Positions 41,866-55,100 of a stretch of DNA of 64,000 bases are shown in pieces. Source of the stretch: Haberlea rhodopensis (lineage: Eukaryota > Streptophyta > Magnoliopsida > Lamiales > Gesneriaceae); assembly GCA_907163345.1 (NCBI GenBank), contig CAJQUN010000059.1:1488001-1552000 (forward strand), written 5' to 3'. Position numbers and translations under genes: made by a program. Under the pieces are notes generated by a model. It saw only the letters and a list, made by a program, of their open reading frames with translations. It had not been told where the DNA came from and did not search any database. Every line of letters begins with the position of its first letter. Positions within the stretch are counted from its first letter, which is position 1.

Positions 41866-42965
41866 GACGCCGTGAATTGTACATATTACATATCATTAAG
41901 AACAAGACATAATATATGTTTGGAAATTGGACTCCTAAAAATATGCAAATTGTGGTTTAAATAATATAAATTTAGAAATTGAATTAATATAAATCAAGTG
42001 TCGATTTGTATTACCCAATTTCATATTTTAATTTAATACAAAGTTCATGTTGAACCACCTTTCATCTCCCAATTATCATCATGTTTATGGCCATGAATTA
42101 AATACTATATGGGGAGGGTTAGTCATCGTACAGCTGTGTTGCACTGATACTCTAAAAAATTTCACGGTTAAGTATCGGATACTTCTGGGATATGGATACG
42201 CGTGAATACGACACCGATACGTATCGGATACGCCACGTGACGTATCTGAGGGTAAAAATTAAGTTTTTATTTTGGATACGTTTTGGATACGGTCAAGATA
42301 CGCTGGTGACCGTATCCGACACGGATTAGATACGAGACGGGGTTCTTTCAGAATTTTTTTAAAAGATAGGGTTGAAACTATTATTAAAATTAAATTATTT
42401 AACTTAATCAATATTCCCTAACCATCCTAATATGTTTAATGTCGATTATATGCTTGAAACTTTTAGATGTTCTTGATTAATATTCTACCATTTGTCGTGA
42501 ATTTGGTGAGTTTGCAGCTTTATTCTGATTTATAATGTGTTTAATGTCGATTATATGCTTGAAACTTGATTTCTTACAAATATTATTAATTATATATATA
42601 TAAATAAATAAATAAAAATTGACGTATCAAGACGTACCGTATCCTATAAATTTCAAAAATCCAGTGCAATCGTACTCGTATCTGCGCATCCACGTATCCG
42701 CGTATCTGTATCGGTGCAACATAGTCATATAGTTTAAGCCATTGTATGGTTCATATATGGAGTCCACATCATCCAATGTTAATATCCACACGGAGAGTAA
42801 AAGATTTACTGTGAAGGGTTAGATTTTAATGTCCATAAATGTGGATTTGATAGCGTCTTAGTAGCACAATTTTAAGCCTATGAATACAGACTGAAAGAAA
42901 CTTTGAAATCTCAGTGTCATTTACTTTGTTTTCTGCAACATAAAATAATGTGTCTATCCTTTGAT
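41866..42965 (+). repeat. Left arm of an old inverted duplication
   Basis: It shares with 48545-49655, in reverse complement, the phrases GTGAATTGTACATAT, TTAAGAACAAGACATA, GATTTGTATTACCCAATTTC, ATCATCATGTTTATGGCC and TTAATGTCCATAAATGTGG. The left arm contains a MITE (42134-42724) that is absent from the right arm. Non-coding. Confidence 0.85.
42134..42724. mobile_element. MITE, 591 bp, GATACG-rich, diverged 8-bp TSD
   Basis: The ends are CTGTGTTGCACTGATAC and the inverse of CTATGTTGCACCGATAC (15 of 17 match). Flanks TCGTACAG (42126-42133) and TCATATAG (42725-42732) agree at six of eight positions. The right arm of the inverted duplication carries the corresponding uninterrupted sequence, which supports these limits. 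The ends are rich in GTATCGGATACG and GTATCC motifs, and the centre is AT-rich. Confidence 0.85.
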
Positions 42966-44566
42966 GAACCAAATTGAGTTAGTGACAATTTACATGTAAG
43001 TATCATTAATAATTATTATACTCACTGTAATTTATAAATATATATATTACATTCATGTGATATCGTTAATAGATATTTTATCTCAATTAGAGTAATTAGA
43101 TACACACAAACTTTATTATATATATAGGCTTATCAACCAATTACTAAGAATTTATCTTTGCTATACATAAATGATTAATCTAATTTATCAAAAGAGTCCA
43201 TTGTAACTCTTTACAAAAATCAATACAAACACACAGCAAAATTGATGCGAGATATTTATTCGAGACAATAATTGAGTGATATGAATTAGCCAATTGGATT
43301 AAAAAGTGGTTTACTATATTTTTTGGTAGTGTTTTTTGAGAGAGAAAAAAAAACAAAAGAAAATCATTTGAAAAAGAGGATTGCTTATCCTGTAGATTGA
43401 ATAACTTTCCATTATTCTTAATTGGTCAAATCCAAATAGGGATGAAGCACCTGATTGTAATTAGTCTGTTTTTACGGTAAATCATGATTGACAAAAAATT
43501 ATGTATGTTGATATATAAATCGATCTTCACACAAGCCATGTAAGAATTTCCCCACCGAGAAAACATTGAGGCCCAGGATCCGAGGTTGCCGGTTAAAGTT
43601 AGTGACATAGTGTTTATGTATTAAGCACCAAACATGAATGATATTTATATTTACTAATTATTTGGTTCGAATTTTTATATTTCACACATAACTAATATAA
43701 TTTAATTAATTAATTTTTTTCATAGAAAAAGAAAACCTAACATTCTAGTGAATTAGATAATTGGTTGTACCTCGATATGTTATATTCATATCTTATAATT
43801 AAAAAATTGAAACAATTTTAGGGGTATAGATTTTTATTGAGTTTAAAAGTCTAGATGTATTCAGTATAGACTTTTATATACTCCATAGAAATCTAGTGAT
43901 ATTCAAAATAGACTTTTGTAGAGTTTTTAAAAGTCAAATGATATTCAAACTTAACTTTCTAAGTATAAGTATCTAAATTTCATAGACTTTTAATGACTCC
44001 TAGAAATATTTAGGTATAAACTTTGAATGTTTTTTAATTTCTAATTACCATCATCTCTCTTTACGTTTATTTTTATTTCCGACACGGTCACATCTACATT
44101 GGCTTTACATCCCAAATTTTTTGCATGCACGCTTCTTTTTTCTTGAGAAGTGTAGGTCGCCCCCATCCGGGCTTCAATTTCTCAGTGAAAAGTCTTTCAT
44201 CGATAACCCTGTCTGTTCCTTTGGCTGTTGTAGGTCTCCGCCTTGGTTTTTTCGCTTCTCCACCACACTGGAATTTAGACCTCACAGTAGTACCCGAGCC
44301 TTCCACTTTTTCGTCAACAGGATTCGCTTCAACAATTTTCTACGTGTACCCCCGTGTTGATCCTAGTTCGGGCTTTTCAGAAGAACCCACATCTTCTTGG
44401 CCTGAGCTTCCGTCCTGGAAATATTAGCAACTATCAAATTTATGATGCTCTGGCTGATCAAATATTAGCTTATATGTGTATGTGCTTCTCCAGGGAGGAC
44501 ATGTAAATACATATCCTTCAGTAAAGAATAGTGAAATTTTTGGAGTTGATAAGTTTGATTTTTACA
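42966..44566. other. Intergenic DNA, no gene recognised
   Basis: The section 44094-44430 has overlapping open frames of 70 to 100 codons on both strands without recognised motifs. It might be a decayed exon. The rest is AT-rich. Confidence 0.4.
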
Positions 44567-44574
44567 CTTGATTT

Positions 44575-45168
44575 TAGGGGTGTTCACCGGTTCGGTTAAC
44601 CAATCGAACTGGGCCGAACTGAAAAAGTTCGGTTCAAATCGAACCGAACCAAAAAATTCCGGTTCGGTTTTCGATTTTTAAAAAAATTTGGTTTTCGATT
44701 TGATTTTCGATTACAGGGTCCGGTTAACCGAAAACCGAAATTTAAAAAAAAAATAAAAAAATGAAATTTTTTTTATGGTTTAAATATTTTTTTTAATGGT
44801 TTCGCTCCTGATTGTATTAAAATAACTCACAAATTAACGACGTGTTTCAAGTATAATATACTTTATTTTATTGTCTCATTTAAACTCGAATTTTTTATTA
44901 TATTAAATAGCTTCAAAATAATATTAGAAGTTTAAACTTAAAATGTCAAATGTTCATAATTTATTTGAATCCAATGTATGATGTATTATTGTTTGTATTT
45001 ACATTGAATCATCAATTAATCATACAATTTCAAAAAAAATTTGAAAAATTCAAAGATTAAAAAAAAAGTATGGTTCGAACCGATATTTTGGTTCGGTTTT
45101 CGGTTTTGAAATTTCAAAACAGAAATTTCGGTCGGTTCGGTTCAAACCGAACCGAATGAACACCCCTA
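44575..45168. mobile_element. hAT-type MITE, 594 bp, diverged TSD
   Basis: TIR TAGGGGTGTTCA is perfect at both ends. Flanks CTTGATTT (44567-44574) and CGTAATTT (45169-45176) match at six of eight positions. Both ends are dense in CGGTTCGG/CCGAACCG motifs, and the centre is AT-rich and non-coding. The internal sequence resembles the element at 41021-41700 in inverted orientation. Confidence 0.9.
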
Positions 45169-45176
45169 CGTAATTT

Positions 45177-48100
45177 GATATGAGATTAGAGGTGTTTTTG
45201 TAGTGATTCCTGAGCGTTTTGGTATATATTTGTATATTTCAGGAATCTAGTCCAAATGCATAAAAGTGGAGGAAATAAGCTATAAGGATGAAAAAGAATC
45301 AAACTGAGCAAACAAGGAAAAGAAGGGACGAAAATCTGACTTTTCGGCTCATAATAAACCCTACAATCATTAGCCACCATCAATCTTCATCAACCTCCAA
45401 CCATCCATACACCACAAAACCATTGAAGAAGAAAGCATCGGAAGAGACGGACGACGGAGCAACATAATGAGTCAACGACTCTCGTTATTTCCATATTTCT
45501 AACTTTTGTTCTATATTTTCATTAGATTTGATGTTTACAATGTTGCAAAATAATTTGATGCGTTATTATTTGATGGAGATTGTTGGCTAAGTTTGTTGTC
45601 AAGACTTAGGGGATCCTTTGTATGAACACATAATTCAATTTAAGGTTTTCGATTGATTCTTACATATCTTTGTGCATAATTTATTGTGATTCATGCTTTT
45701 GAAGAATTATTTATTGCGATTGAGTTGTCCATAGGAAAGTGCAATACGATATAGTAATTTATGTCGTGGATTTCAGACTGAGATCGAGAGATAAAGTCAA
45801 ATACATGTGTGATAGCAATAGATATCTAGTAATCGAACGCTAATAGTTTTTATAAATTCACATTCAATATTAATTGTTCAATAAGAATACGGGAGTAGCT
45901 TATTGTAACGTTAGTATTAGATTTGTTATAACCGGACTAAGGTATAACAAGTGCATTAGGAAAACTCGTTACCTTTGAACGTTTGAATTCAAATCTTAAC
46001 TAATAGGCGAATTATGAGAGATTACATGGGTGAACCAAAGTCTTGATAATTGTCTCTATTGATTCTATTTTCATTCTCTATTGAGTCAATTAGTCAATTT
46101 AATTAAATAATCATAACCAATTTTCGTAGGCTAAATATAGTTAAACTAGTTGAATTTTGGTACTTATTTCATAGTCCTTGTGGGTTCGACACTCGTACTT
46201 TTCATATCATTATACTAAAACTTGACACCGTGCACTTGCGGTACATAATCGCTACACTGAAATTAATTGTTTAAAATAATAGCGATCAATGAGCAAAATT
46301 TCTCCCTTATGTAGAAAATGTCGTGAACTAGATTGAGCTTTTTGGTTGCAGCTATATTAATGGAAGCATCGAAGTTCTGAAGCTCCTGAAGGCATCATAT
46401 TTTACAACACAATTCTGAATTTTTTATTCTACTTGGAAAGATTTAACATAATGATCTGAAGCTGTTTGTTTTCTTCATGAAAACCATGTTATTACAGAAG
46501 GTGTTTGTGTCCAACGCATTGAGCATCCTAGTTGTGTTTGGGATGCCAAGTTCTTAGAAAATGGCGATGTTCAGACAACTTTTTGATGTCATTGTTCATA
46601 TATGTACCTTGTATAATATTCACATACATAATGAAACAAACACTGTGAATATATGCAACTTGTAACTCATGTGAATATATGTAAGGGAACTGTTTGTGAA
46701 ACAGACTTTGATTTTACAAATTATTTTGAATTGTGTTTAAATTTATTGAACTCGAGAGTTCTCAGGTTTTGAATTATTTTGAATTATATGATTGGTTATT
46801 AAACACATCTTTGTTTGGTTTTATCTTTTATCTATATGTTACTTAATTTTTTTTTTTTTTTTAATTTTCAAAGATATATATGTTATTCATTGGTTAATTC
46901 TACAAGTATGATTTGACATATAAGTAGTTTTTAGTGGATGGTGGATATCCAAATCAACGTCAATTCTTGGCTTCTTTTCGAGGTGTATGTTATCATCTTC
47001 AAGAATTCACTGGCCAAGGTCGTCATCCTGAAAATGCAAAATAGTCATTCAATATTCGCCATGCAAAATAATTGAATATTGATTTTTCATATTTTTTTTT
47101 TGTTAAATAAGTAAAATTTGTTTATGTTAATAGTAAAAGAAAAAAATTAAGTTGAATAAGTTATTTATGTTCAATTGCTAGTTCAAAGAAATCAATTATA
47201 AGTAGCATAATCTATAGAGTATACAAATCTTTTTATAATTCCGTGGAATTCTATAAAGTCAATAGAAATTTACCAATTTCATAAAAGTCTATCATTTATT
47301 CATTTAAAAAAATCAGTAAAAATGAATTAAGTCAATATAAATCTATTGAAAATTGAAAAAGTCTACACGACTCTATACAAATCTTATTATAACTCAATGA
47401 AATTCTATAAAAGTCAATAGAAATCTATCAACTACATAAAGTTTATATTTAAAAAAAATCATTACAATCAATAAAAATCTAGATCGAATACACCCTCTTA
47501 ACCACGACAAACATAGGGGAATATTATGCATTCTTGTTTTGAAATAAATAAAAAAAAAAAACTATGTTAATATTTATTTATTTTTCTTGCGACAACAAAT
47601 GCATCTAACTTTGTCTTAAACAACAATGGGCTCTATTAATTATTTGCTGTACAAGGAAATAATTTGTCGACTTTACATTAGCTCGTACCTTAACTCCATT
47701 AGGTTGTGACATATTCATTTATGACCTATATATGCTATTTGAAACATTATTATATGAAATTACAATAATTAAACCTTTAATCAAAATAAAATATTAAAAT
47801 TAGACGAATAAGAATAAAAATTGCTCTACAGAAAATAGCAACTAACTAGCGGTGTAGCCAATGTCCACCCACCTATTGGATTAAACGACTTCAAATTCTT
47901 GGCCGGTAGTCTAATTTCTTTCAAATTTGACAGCAAACACTGATATAGAGGTGAATCCGCTCGAACATTAGAGACTGAGAGCAACCACGGATTGGTAAGG
48001 TTTATTTGATACTACCCTTCTTTAATTCTCGAATAGTGACACATGTCGCAACTCTATACATTTGTATTTATATTGTGAAACGTGTCACAATCTTGGGGGT

Positions 48101-48544
48101 TGAGGAGAACATCAAATAATTCGAATGGTGGAGAATCAATGAATCATTCCTTGTCGTAGATAGGTTGGTTTATTGTCAACGAACCCCTTTGTAATTTTTC
48201 AAATATGCATTTTACATACATGTAGTTTGAAATATGCAGTTTACCCTCCACGTGGTTTTCAAAATATGCAGTTTATCAAATTTGTTTGAAAATAGACACT
48301 TTACCTTTTGTGCTTTGTGAATAGGAGCAAAACACCCTCTCAACGTATGTCGTGTGAGAGGGGACATCGTGCTATGTTTTAGAAACTATATGAGTTAAAT
48401 TACATATTTACAAACTACGTTGGGATAAAGTATCTATTAATGATACCACATTAATGTAAACTGTCTATTTACAAAACATAGTGAATAAAATAGTTATTAG
48501 CGATACCATATGTAAATTGTCACTGACTCCAGTGTGGTTCATCA
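45177..48544. other. AT-rich DNA with likely retroelement debris
   Basis: The section 46170-46260 has GTGGGTTCGACACTCGTAC and CGTGCACTTGCGGTAC. Such phrases occur near the ends of many plant LTR elements, so 45.2-46.3 kb is probably an old retroelement remnant. No coding domain, primer site or matched ends were found. The remainder to 48544 shows no gene. Confidence 0.4.
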
Positions 48545-49655
48545 AATGATAGAAACATTATTTTATGTTGCAGAAAAACCAAGTAAATGACACTAAGGTT
48601 TTCAAAGTTTCTTTCAAATAAAATTAGACATTTCATACACGTGTTTTAATTGTATAATACAAAGTTTCTTTATATAATACAAATTATTATGCCATATTTG
48701 TATGATTGTATTGTAGGAAATATGGTACAAAGTGGAGTAAATTATTTCAGTCCGTATTCATAGGCTTAAAATTGTGCTATTAAGACGCGATCAAATCCAC
48801 ATTTATGGACATTAAAATCTAACTTTTTCACTGTGTATTAACCCTTCACGGTAAATTCTATATTTTGCTCCCCGTGTGGATATTATCATTAGATTATTGG
48901 ATTTTATATGAGGTTCACATCATCCAATGACTTAAACTGCATGGATGCTAACACTCCCATGTAGTATATAATTCACGGCCATAAACATGATGATGATTGG
49001 GAAATGAAAGGTTCTCAACGAACTTTGTATTAAATTAAGGGTTTATTACTTGCTAGCATATGAGAACTACCTTAGTTTTATATTCAAAAGCCACGAATTG
49101 ATTTGGGTATATAGGATCCACACAAATATGTAGACATCATATACCTAAATCAATGCTGAATAATTAGATCAATTGTTGGGGTAGTGCCCATATACAAACA
49201 TCTCATTTTCCTAAATTAAGATATGAAATTGGGTAATACAAATCAACACTTGATTTATATATTAATTCAATTTCTAACTGTTTGCAAATCTTATATTATT
49301 TTATTGAAACCACAACTTTCTTTTTTTTTTTTGGAGTCAAATTTTCCAAGTTTTCAAAAAGCGTGAGAATTTTGTACTCGATTTTAGGGTTTTTTTTAGC
49401 ACAAAAAATTATACGGTCTCTCTCATGTCAAACCGGACTGATTTCTGAAAGTGAAAAATGATTAATGTGTAAAAGGAACATTTTGGCTTCGGCAAATTCC
49501 AACTTTAAGTTTTCAAAAAGTCGTAAGAATTTTTTACTCGAATTTAGGGTTTTTCTTAGCACAAAAAAAATTATACGGCATCTATGATGTTAATATGTCT
49601 TGTTCTTAGTGATATGTACAATTCACGGTGTCTACGGTCTACCCCAAGATTTGGA
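48545..49655 (-). repeat. Right arm of the inverted duplication
   Basis: It is the reverse complement of 41866-42965 without the MITE, and has its own insertions. One is an AT-rich block of about 130 bp near 48620-48750. Another is about 190 bp near 49040-49210, bounded by AAATTAAGG and AAATTAAGA. The last is a block at about 49320-49585 in which TTTTCAAAAAG and TTAGGGTTTTT/AGCACAAAAAA-type phrases occur twice. Confidence 0.82.
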
Positions 49656-49663
49656 CTTCGGAC

Positions 49664-50038
49664 TAGGGGTGGTTACCGGTTCGGACCGGAACCGGCCGGT
49701 TCCGGGCCCGTTATGGGCCGAACCGGTCCGATCCGGTAAGGAACCAGATCGGATCCGGTTCCGGTTCCACCGGTTCCGGGTTGGACCGGTTCCAACCCGG
49801 AACCGGAATTTTTCTTTTTTTTTGTTTTTTTTTTAAAAAAAATGTATCCGGTTCCGGTTCAATCCGGAACCGGATCCGTTTCGTCCGGAACCGGTAAGAT
49901 ACCGGATCCGGAACGGTAGAACCGATCCGGTCCGGTATCAAACCGGTTCGGGACCGGTTAGTCTGGTTCCGGTTTCGGACCGGACTAACCGGTCCGATTT
50001 CGGTCCGGATTGACCCGGTCCGATAAGCACCCCCCCTA
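49664..50038. mobile_element. hAT-type MITE, 375 bp, TSD CTTCGGAC
   Basis: The left end is TAGGGGTGGTTACCGG and the right end is the inverse of TAGGGGGGGTGCTTATCGG. Perfect 8-bp TSDs CTTCGGAC lie at 49656-49663 and 50039-50046. Ends are packed with CCGGTTCCGG-type motifs as in the hAT element at 16808-19917, whose TIR (TAGGGCTGCTTACC) is also similar. It may be a non-autonomous relative of that element. Confidence 0.93.
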
Positions 50039-50046
50039 CTTCGGAC

Positions 50047-52193
50047 CATCTATGAGCACACATCGATCTTGGGACTTCGGACCATCTATGAGCACACATA
50101 ATGTGAATTGATGTGAGCATTATTCAGACAATCCAACATAAAAAATAATAATTTGTCGACAAATAATTTTTTTTTTTTTTTTTAAATTCTTAAAAATGCA
50201 AGTCTGAAGCCACAGAATTTGACTTCCGAGCTTCAGCGTCTTCTTATTTTTTAAAATATAATTTTTTTTTACTATTTTATCTGAAGATTAATTTTTTTTT
50301 AAGTTTATAGGTATATTAATCCATATTTGCTTTTACTACACAATCAATCTGCCCACTTGGCATTCTGTACGTTAACCAAATTCACTTTCTATGCTTTGGA
50401 TTTTCTTTCCCATATAATATATTCTACTAACAAATAGTATACTTTATAGATTATTAAGTCAAAAGCTGACCTTTTAACAGTTATATTATCAAGTTATGTC
50501 GACCAACATTATAAATATTTATTAGCAAAATTAAATGATTTTGTTTACTTTTACTCCCTTTTGACTTTCCAAGAGCAATAATAGAATAAAATAAAATCAA
50601 GTTTCTTCAAATATCAAATAAATCAATAATTTTTTTGCTTCGGTTTGTCTGAGTGTTAAGCTGATCTTTTCACCCTAATTTGTACTTGCCAAATTGACAA
50701 CTTTTTAATTAATATATCTTTAATTTTCTGCTAAAAGAAATAAATCAATAATTTCACAAACCAAAATAAACTCACGCTTTCAACATAAAGTCGACATCAC
50801 TTATTTATCAACTAATTATCAAATCTCAAAAAGCGAAAATTTGATGCAGTCCGAGGAACAATGCCCTGGAGGACAGCATCACCGTTAATTTGATATATTT
50901 TAAACAACGTCATTGTGTTAGTATCAAATAAACCATTAAAAAGACAATTAACATCTATTTTAACAATGAAATTAGCCAATTTTTATATAAGAATTTATGT
51001 AATATCATTCAATTCTTGGATCGATGATTTGTTTTGGGCAATAATTGAGAAATAAATTTCAAATGAAATCCACTATAATTTTGTCCACCTAAACAAGTCA
51101 AAGAATCTGAAATCCATCGTTGTTGTTTCGAGATTGTGTTTGATTTGTTATTTTGTTAAGTTTAGTATGAAAAAATTATGATATTATGAGGAAGAATATT
51201 TGGGAAAGAAAATCTATGTATTATAGAGATAATAATATAGCATCGATATTATAGATAACTCACGCAGATTGATTTAGATTATCCATATATTTTATGATCT
51301 TATAATTTAATACAAAGATTGCAACTTTTTTTTTTTTAATATAAGCTTTATTGAAGGTCATTTGCAAAACTGACTTGCACAAATTGTTTAAGAAAAAAAA
51401 AATCCGAAGTTACATAAAAATATATTTAAAAATATCAGAAATTATAAATATATATATCTTTTGAGCTTCAATTTTAGTTTTTATTATAAAAATAAAAATA
51501 AAAATCCCTTTCACTAATTTATCCAAACATAAAAATATTTATATTTTAGAAAATACAATTGAAAAATCATGCAAATTTTAATTTTAAAACCAATTATTTT
51601 TGTAACCAAATTTGTCCATTCAGACCTGAATAAATCTTTTAAAAAATAGACAGAATCAATTATTGTGACAACATCATGGCTAAAGATAAATGTTATTATT
51701 AGAATAATTATTGTTGTTGTCATAGTTAAATTCACGAAAATTATTTTGACTATAATAATAATTGTTATATCAATATTATAACACATACTTATAGGGAAAA
51801 TTTTAATAATAATTTCAATCTCAAATTTTATAAATCGATCATTCCCCAAATTTTACCAATCAAATCAATAAATTATCAAGTCAATATTCGACATCATATA
51901 GATTATTTCAATAATAGTAATATAACATATTAATAAGATATAGTATTTATTTTAGCAAGCAAGAGACAAGTCCAAAGTAGTCGTGTGTCACAATGCCACA
52001 AGCAGTGTTGGGTGGAGTCGAACGAAGACTTTGTTGAGAGTGAAGGACCATGGGGACACACCAGCCAAGGTTTTAGCATTAAATATTTTCTGGGACCTCT
52101 TGTAATCTTATTACCCCCACTGCACATTCTTGACATATATATATATATAATCAAAGATTGAACAAAATTCTTTAGGTGACGCTTCAGAAATTT
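50047..52193. other. Intergenic DNA upstream of the K+ channel gene
   Basis: It starts with a direct duplication of CTTCGGACCATCTATGAGCA (50039 and 50075). The rest is very AT-rich with no gene recognised. A CTTTAG/GTGACG junction at about 52174 could be the acceptor of an intron in the 5' untranslated region of the channel gene. Confidence 0.45.
52135..52150 (+). promoter_or_regulatory. Possible TATA region of the channel gene
   Basis: ATATATATATATATAA lies 44 bp before the start codon. It could be a TATA box with a very short leader, or just a microsatellite within a 5' intron. Confidence 0.25.
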
Positions 52194-55100
52194 ATGCCGG
52201 TGAAAATGGGGGAAGTATATGGCAACAGGGGCGGAGCGGGAGGAGGTTTGCTAAGGGTCTTAATGTGCGGTGGTGGTGCAGAATTACAAGAGATCGAACA
52301 GTTGTCGAGAGAAGGAAGCCATTACAGTCTCACAACTGGGATTCTTCCTTCTCTTGGCGCCAGAAGCAATCGTAGAGTGAAGCTTCGTTCTTTCATTGTT
52401 TCGCCATATGACCGCCGTTACAGGTTTTCTCTTTTCTTTTTCAACAACCCTTTTGTTTTCTTGCACTATTACTGAAATATACAGATGTGTGTGTGTGTGA
52501 TTTGATTCTTTCTTTGAGAATATGTTATTTCATGCGATGGAGATCTTGTTTCCTCTGTCTTTTTGTATGAGTTTGGCTTTTTTATTTTGTGCCTTTTCTT
52601 GAGACTATTACTATGCGACGCAGTTCTTGTTTTTTTCTTTTTCTTTTTCCTCTCTTTTTTTATGTGATTCTGGTATTGTGTAACATGCATAAACCAAGAT
52701 TCCAAGAATTTGTGTTTAATTTTAGTGTTCAATTGTCTTTGTTTTGACCGTGATAGTCTTGGTTTCTCTGTTGATTAATGTGAGTGGTTGAATATTCTTG
52801 AAGTTAGGCTGTTTTGGCAGATGTAGGTTGTGTTTTATCTCGTTAAAGTAAGCCCTTTCACCTAATTCACGCGGATGTAATAACTAATATGCAATCTCCC
52901 AGAAAAAGAACTCTAAAAGGTTTTTATGGCTGAATGTCTGGCCATTTTCTTATTGACTTCTTTTGTAATCTTGCAAGATTTTTTACTGCACCCGTGAAAG
53001 AGTTTTCCACCAATTGTATTCTTTTATTTAATTGTCTTTTCTCCATAACGGATGATGGTAAAACAAGGAACAATTTTGATTTGGATCTATGCTGATAATC
53101 TTTTGTATTTTATTCCCATTTCAAATGTGGCTTTATGATAAAATTCCTCTTCTCCTACATTTTCCTGAAAACTGGGGTTTTTTGCTTTTGACTGTTTTGC
53201 AGAGCATGGGAGACCTATCTGGTTATTCTGGTTGTCTACACTGCTTGGGCGTCTCCATTTGAATTTGGTTTTCTTAACAAACCACATGCACCGCTCTCCA
53301 TCATTGATAATGTTGTTAATGGATTTTTCGCCATAGACATCGTACTTACATTCTTTGTAGCTTACCTCGATAAAGTGACATATCTTCTTATTGATGACCG
53401 GAAGCAGATTGCCTGGAAGTACACGACTTCTTGGTTGGCTTTCGATGTCATATCTACAATCCCTTCCGAACTTGCTCGAAAAATCTCCCCAAAACCTCTA
53501 CAGACATATGGACTATTCAACATGCTTCGTCTCTGGCGTCTCAGAAGAGTCGGTGCCTTGTTTGCCCGGTAAAAAATATTATGCTTTATTTTGAAGAAGT
53601 ATGACTGTGGTGTCATTTTTAGTATACCTCTTTAAGTTCCTTGTCTAAACAGATTGGAGAAGGATAGACATTTTAACTACTTTTGGGTTCGGTGCGCGAA
53701 GCTTATATGTGTAAGCACAAATACGATTTATTAGGAAATTTCGAGTGAAAGAAATGGAGATTTCTATTATTGAACTATTCTCATTTTTTGATGTAGGTTA
53801 CTCTTTTCGCTGTTCATTGTGCTGGTTGTTTCTATTATCTACTAGCTGCTCATTACGCTCGTCACCATGATCCAAAAAAAACATGGATTGGAGCATCTAT
53901 GGAAAATTTCCTTCAAGAAAGCCTGTGGATTCGTTATGTCACTTCCATATACTGGTCCATCACGACTCTCACAACTGTCGGTTATGGAGATTTGCATGCT
54001 GAAAATATAAGGGAGATGATATTCGACATTTTCTACATGCTTTTTAACTTGGGACTTACTGCATATTTGATTGGAAACATGACAAATTTGGTTGTGCATG
54101 GGACCAGTAAGACTCGACGATTTGTAAGTAAATCTTGCTACTCTAATTTCTTAACATGCACACAGTTAATGTGGTCTGGTTCCTTAATGATTTGGTTTGT
54201 TTTAAGTAGAGAGATACCATTCAAGCTGCCTCGAGTTTCGCACAAAGGAATCAATTGCCGGCTCGCCTCCAGGATCAGATGCTCTCACATTTGTGCTTAA
54301 AGTTCCGAACTGACTCGGAGGGGCTGCAACAACAAGAGACTCTCGACTCGCTCCCAAAGGCAATTCGGTCAAGTATTTCCCATTTCCTATTCTACTCTTT
54401 AGTAGACAAGGTATACTTGTTTCGTGGAGTGTCCAATGATCTACTCTTCCAGTTGGTGATTTTCCATAACTCGTCTTTCCTTTTCCCATTCATATGTTTC
54501 TCAATACACCACTCCTTATACTTCTTTGAACTAAAGGTCTCCGAGATGAAAGCCGAGTATTTCCCTCCCAAAGAGGACGTAATCCTACAGAATGAAGCTC
54601 CTACTGATTTTTATATTCTCGTCACTGGGGCAGTGGTAAAGTTTTGTTTTTTTTTTTCTTTGCATTTTCTCGAGATCAAGCTCGAATGGCTGTGGCTCGC
54701 AAAAACAATTTGGACTAGCTTCTTGATCCTACTTTTTAGTGCGTGTGTGATCACCTATCGACTGTTTGCAGGATCTAATGGTTCAGAAAAATGGAGTTGA
54801 ACAGGTTTGTTAATCCATGATATTTGAGTTACAAAGATGATTTTCGACAAAAAAATCTTATTGAAACTGAAGCGTTATCTCAGGTTGTTGGGGAGGCAAG
54901 AAATGGCGAACTTTGTGGAGAGATTGGCGTACTCTGTTATAGGCCTCAACTCTTCACAGTGCGAACCAAAAGATTGAGCCAGTTATTGCGATTGAATCGT
55001 ACCACATTTTTAAACATTATTCAAGCCAATGTTGGGGATGGGACCATAATTATGAACAATCTTCTACAGGTTTAACATGAATTGGACGTTTTCATGTTAT

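Noticed and set aside
44121..44427. Protein-coding gene at 44.1-44.4 kb
   Set aside because: Overlapping frames on both strands without motifs, start context or neighbouring exons.
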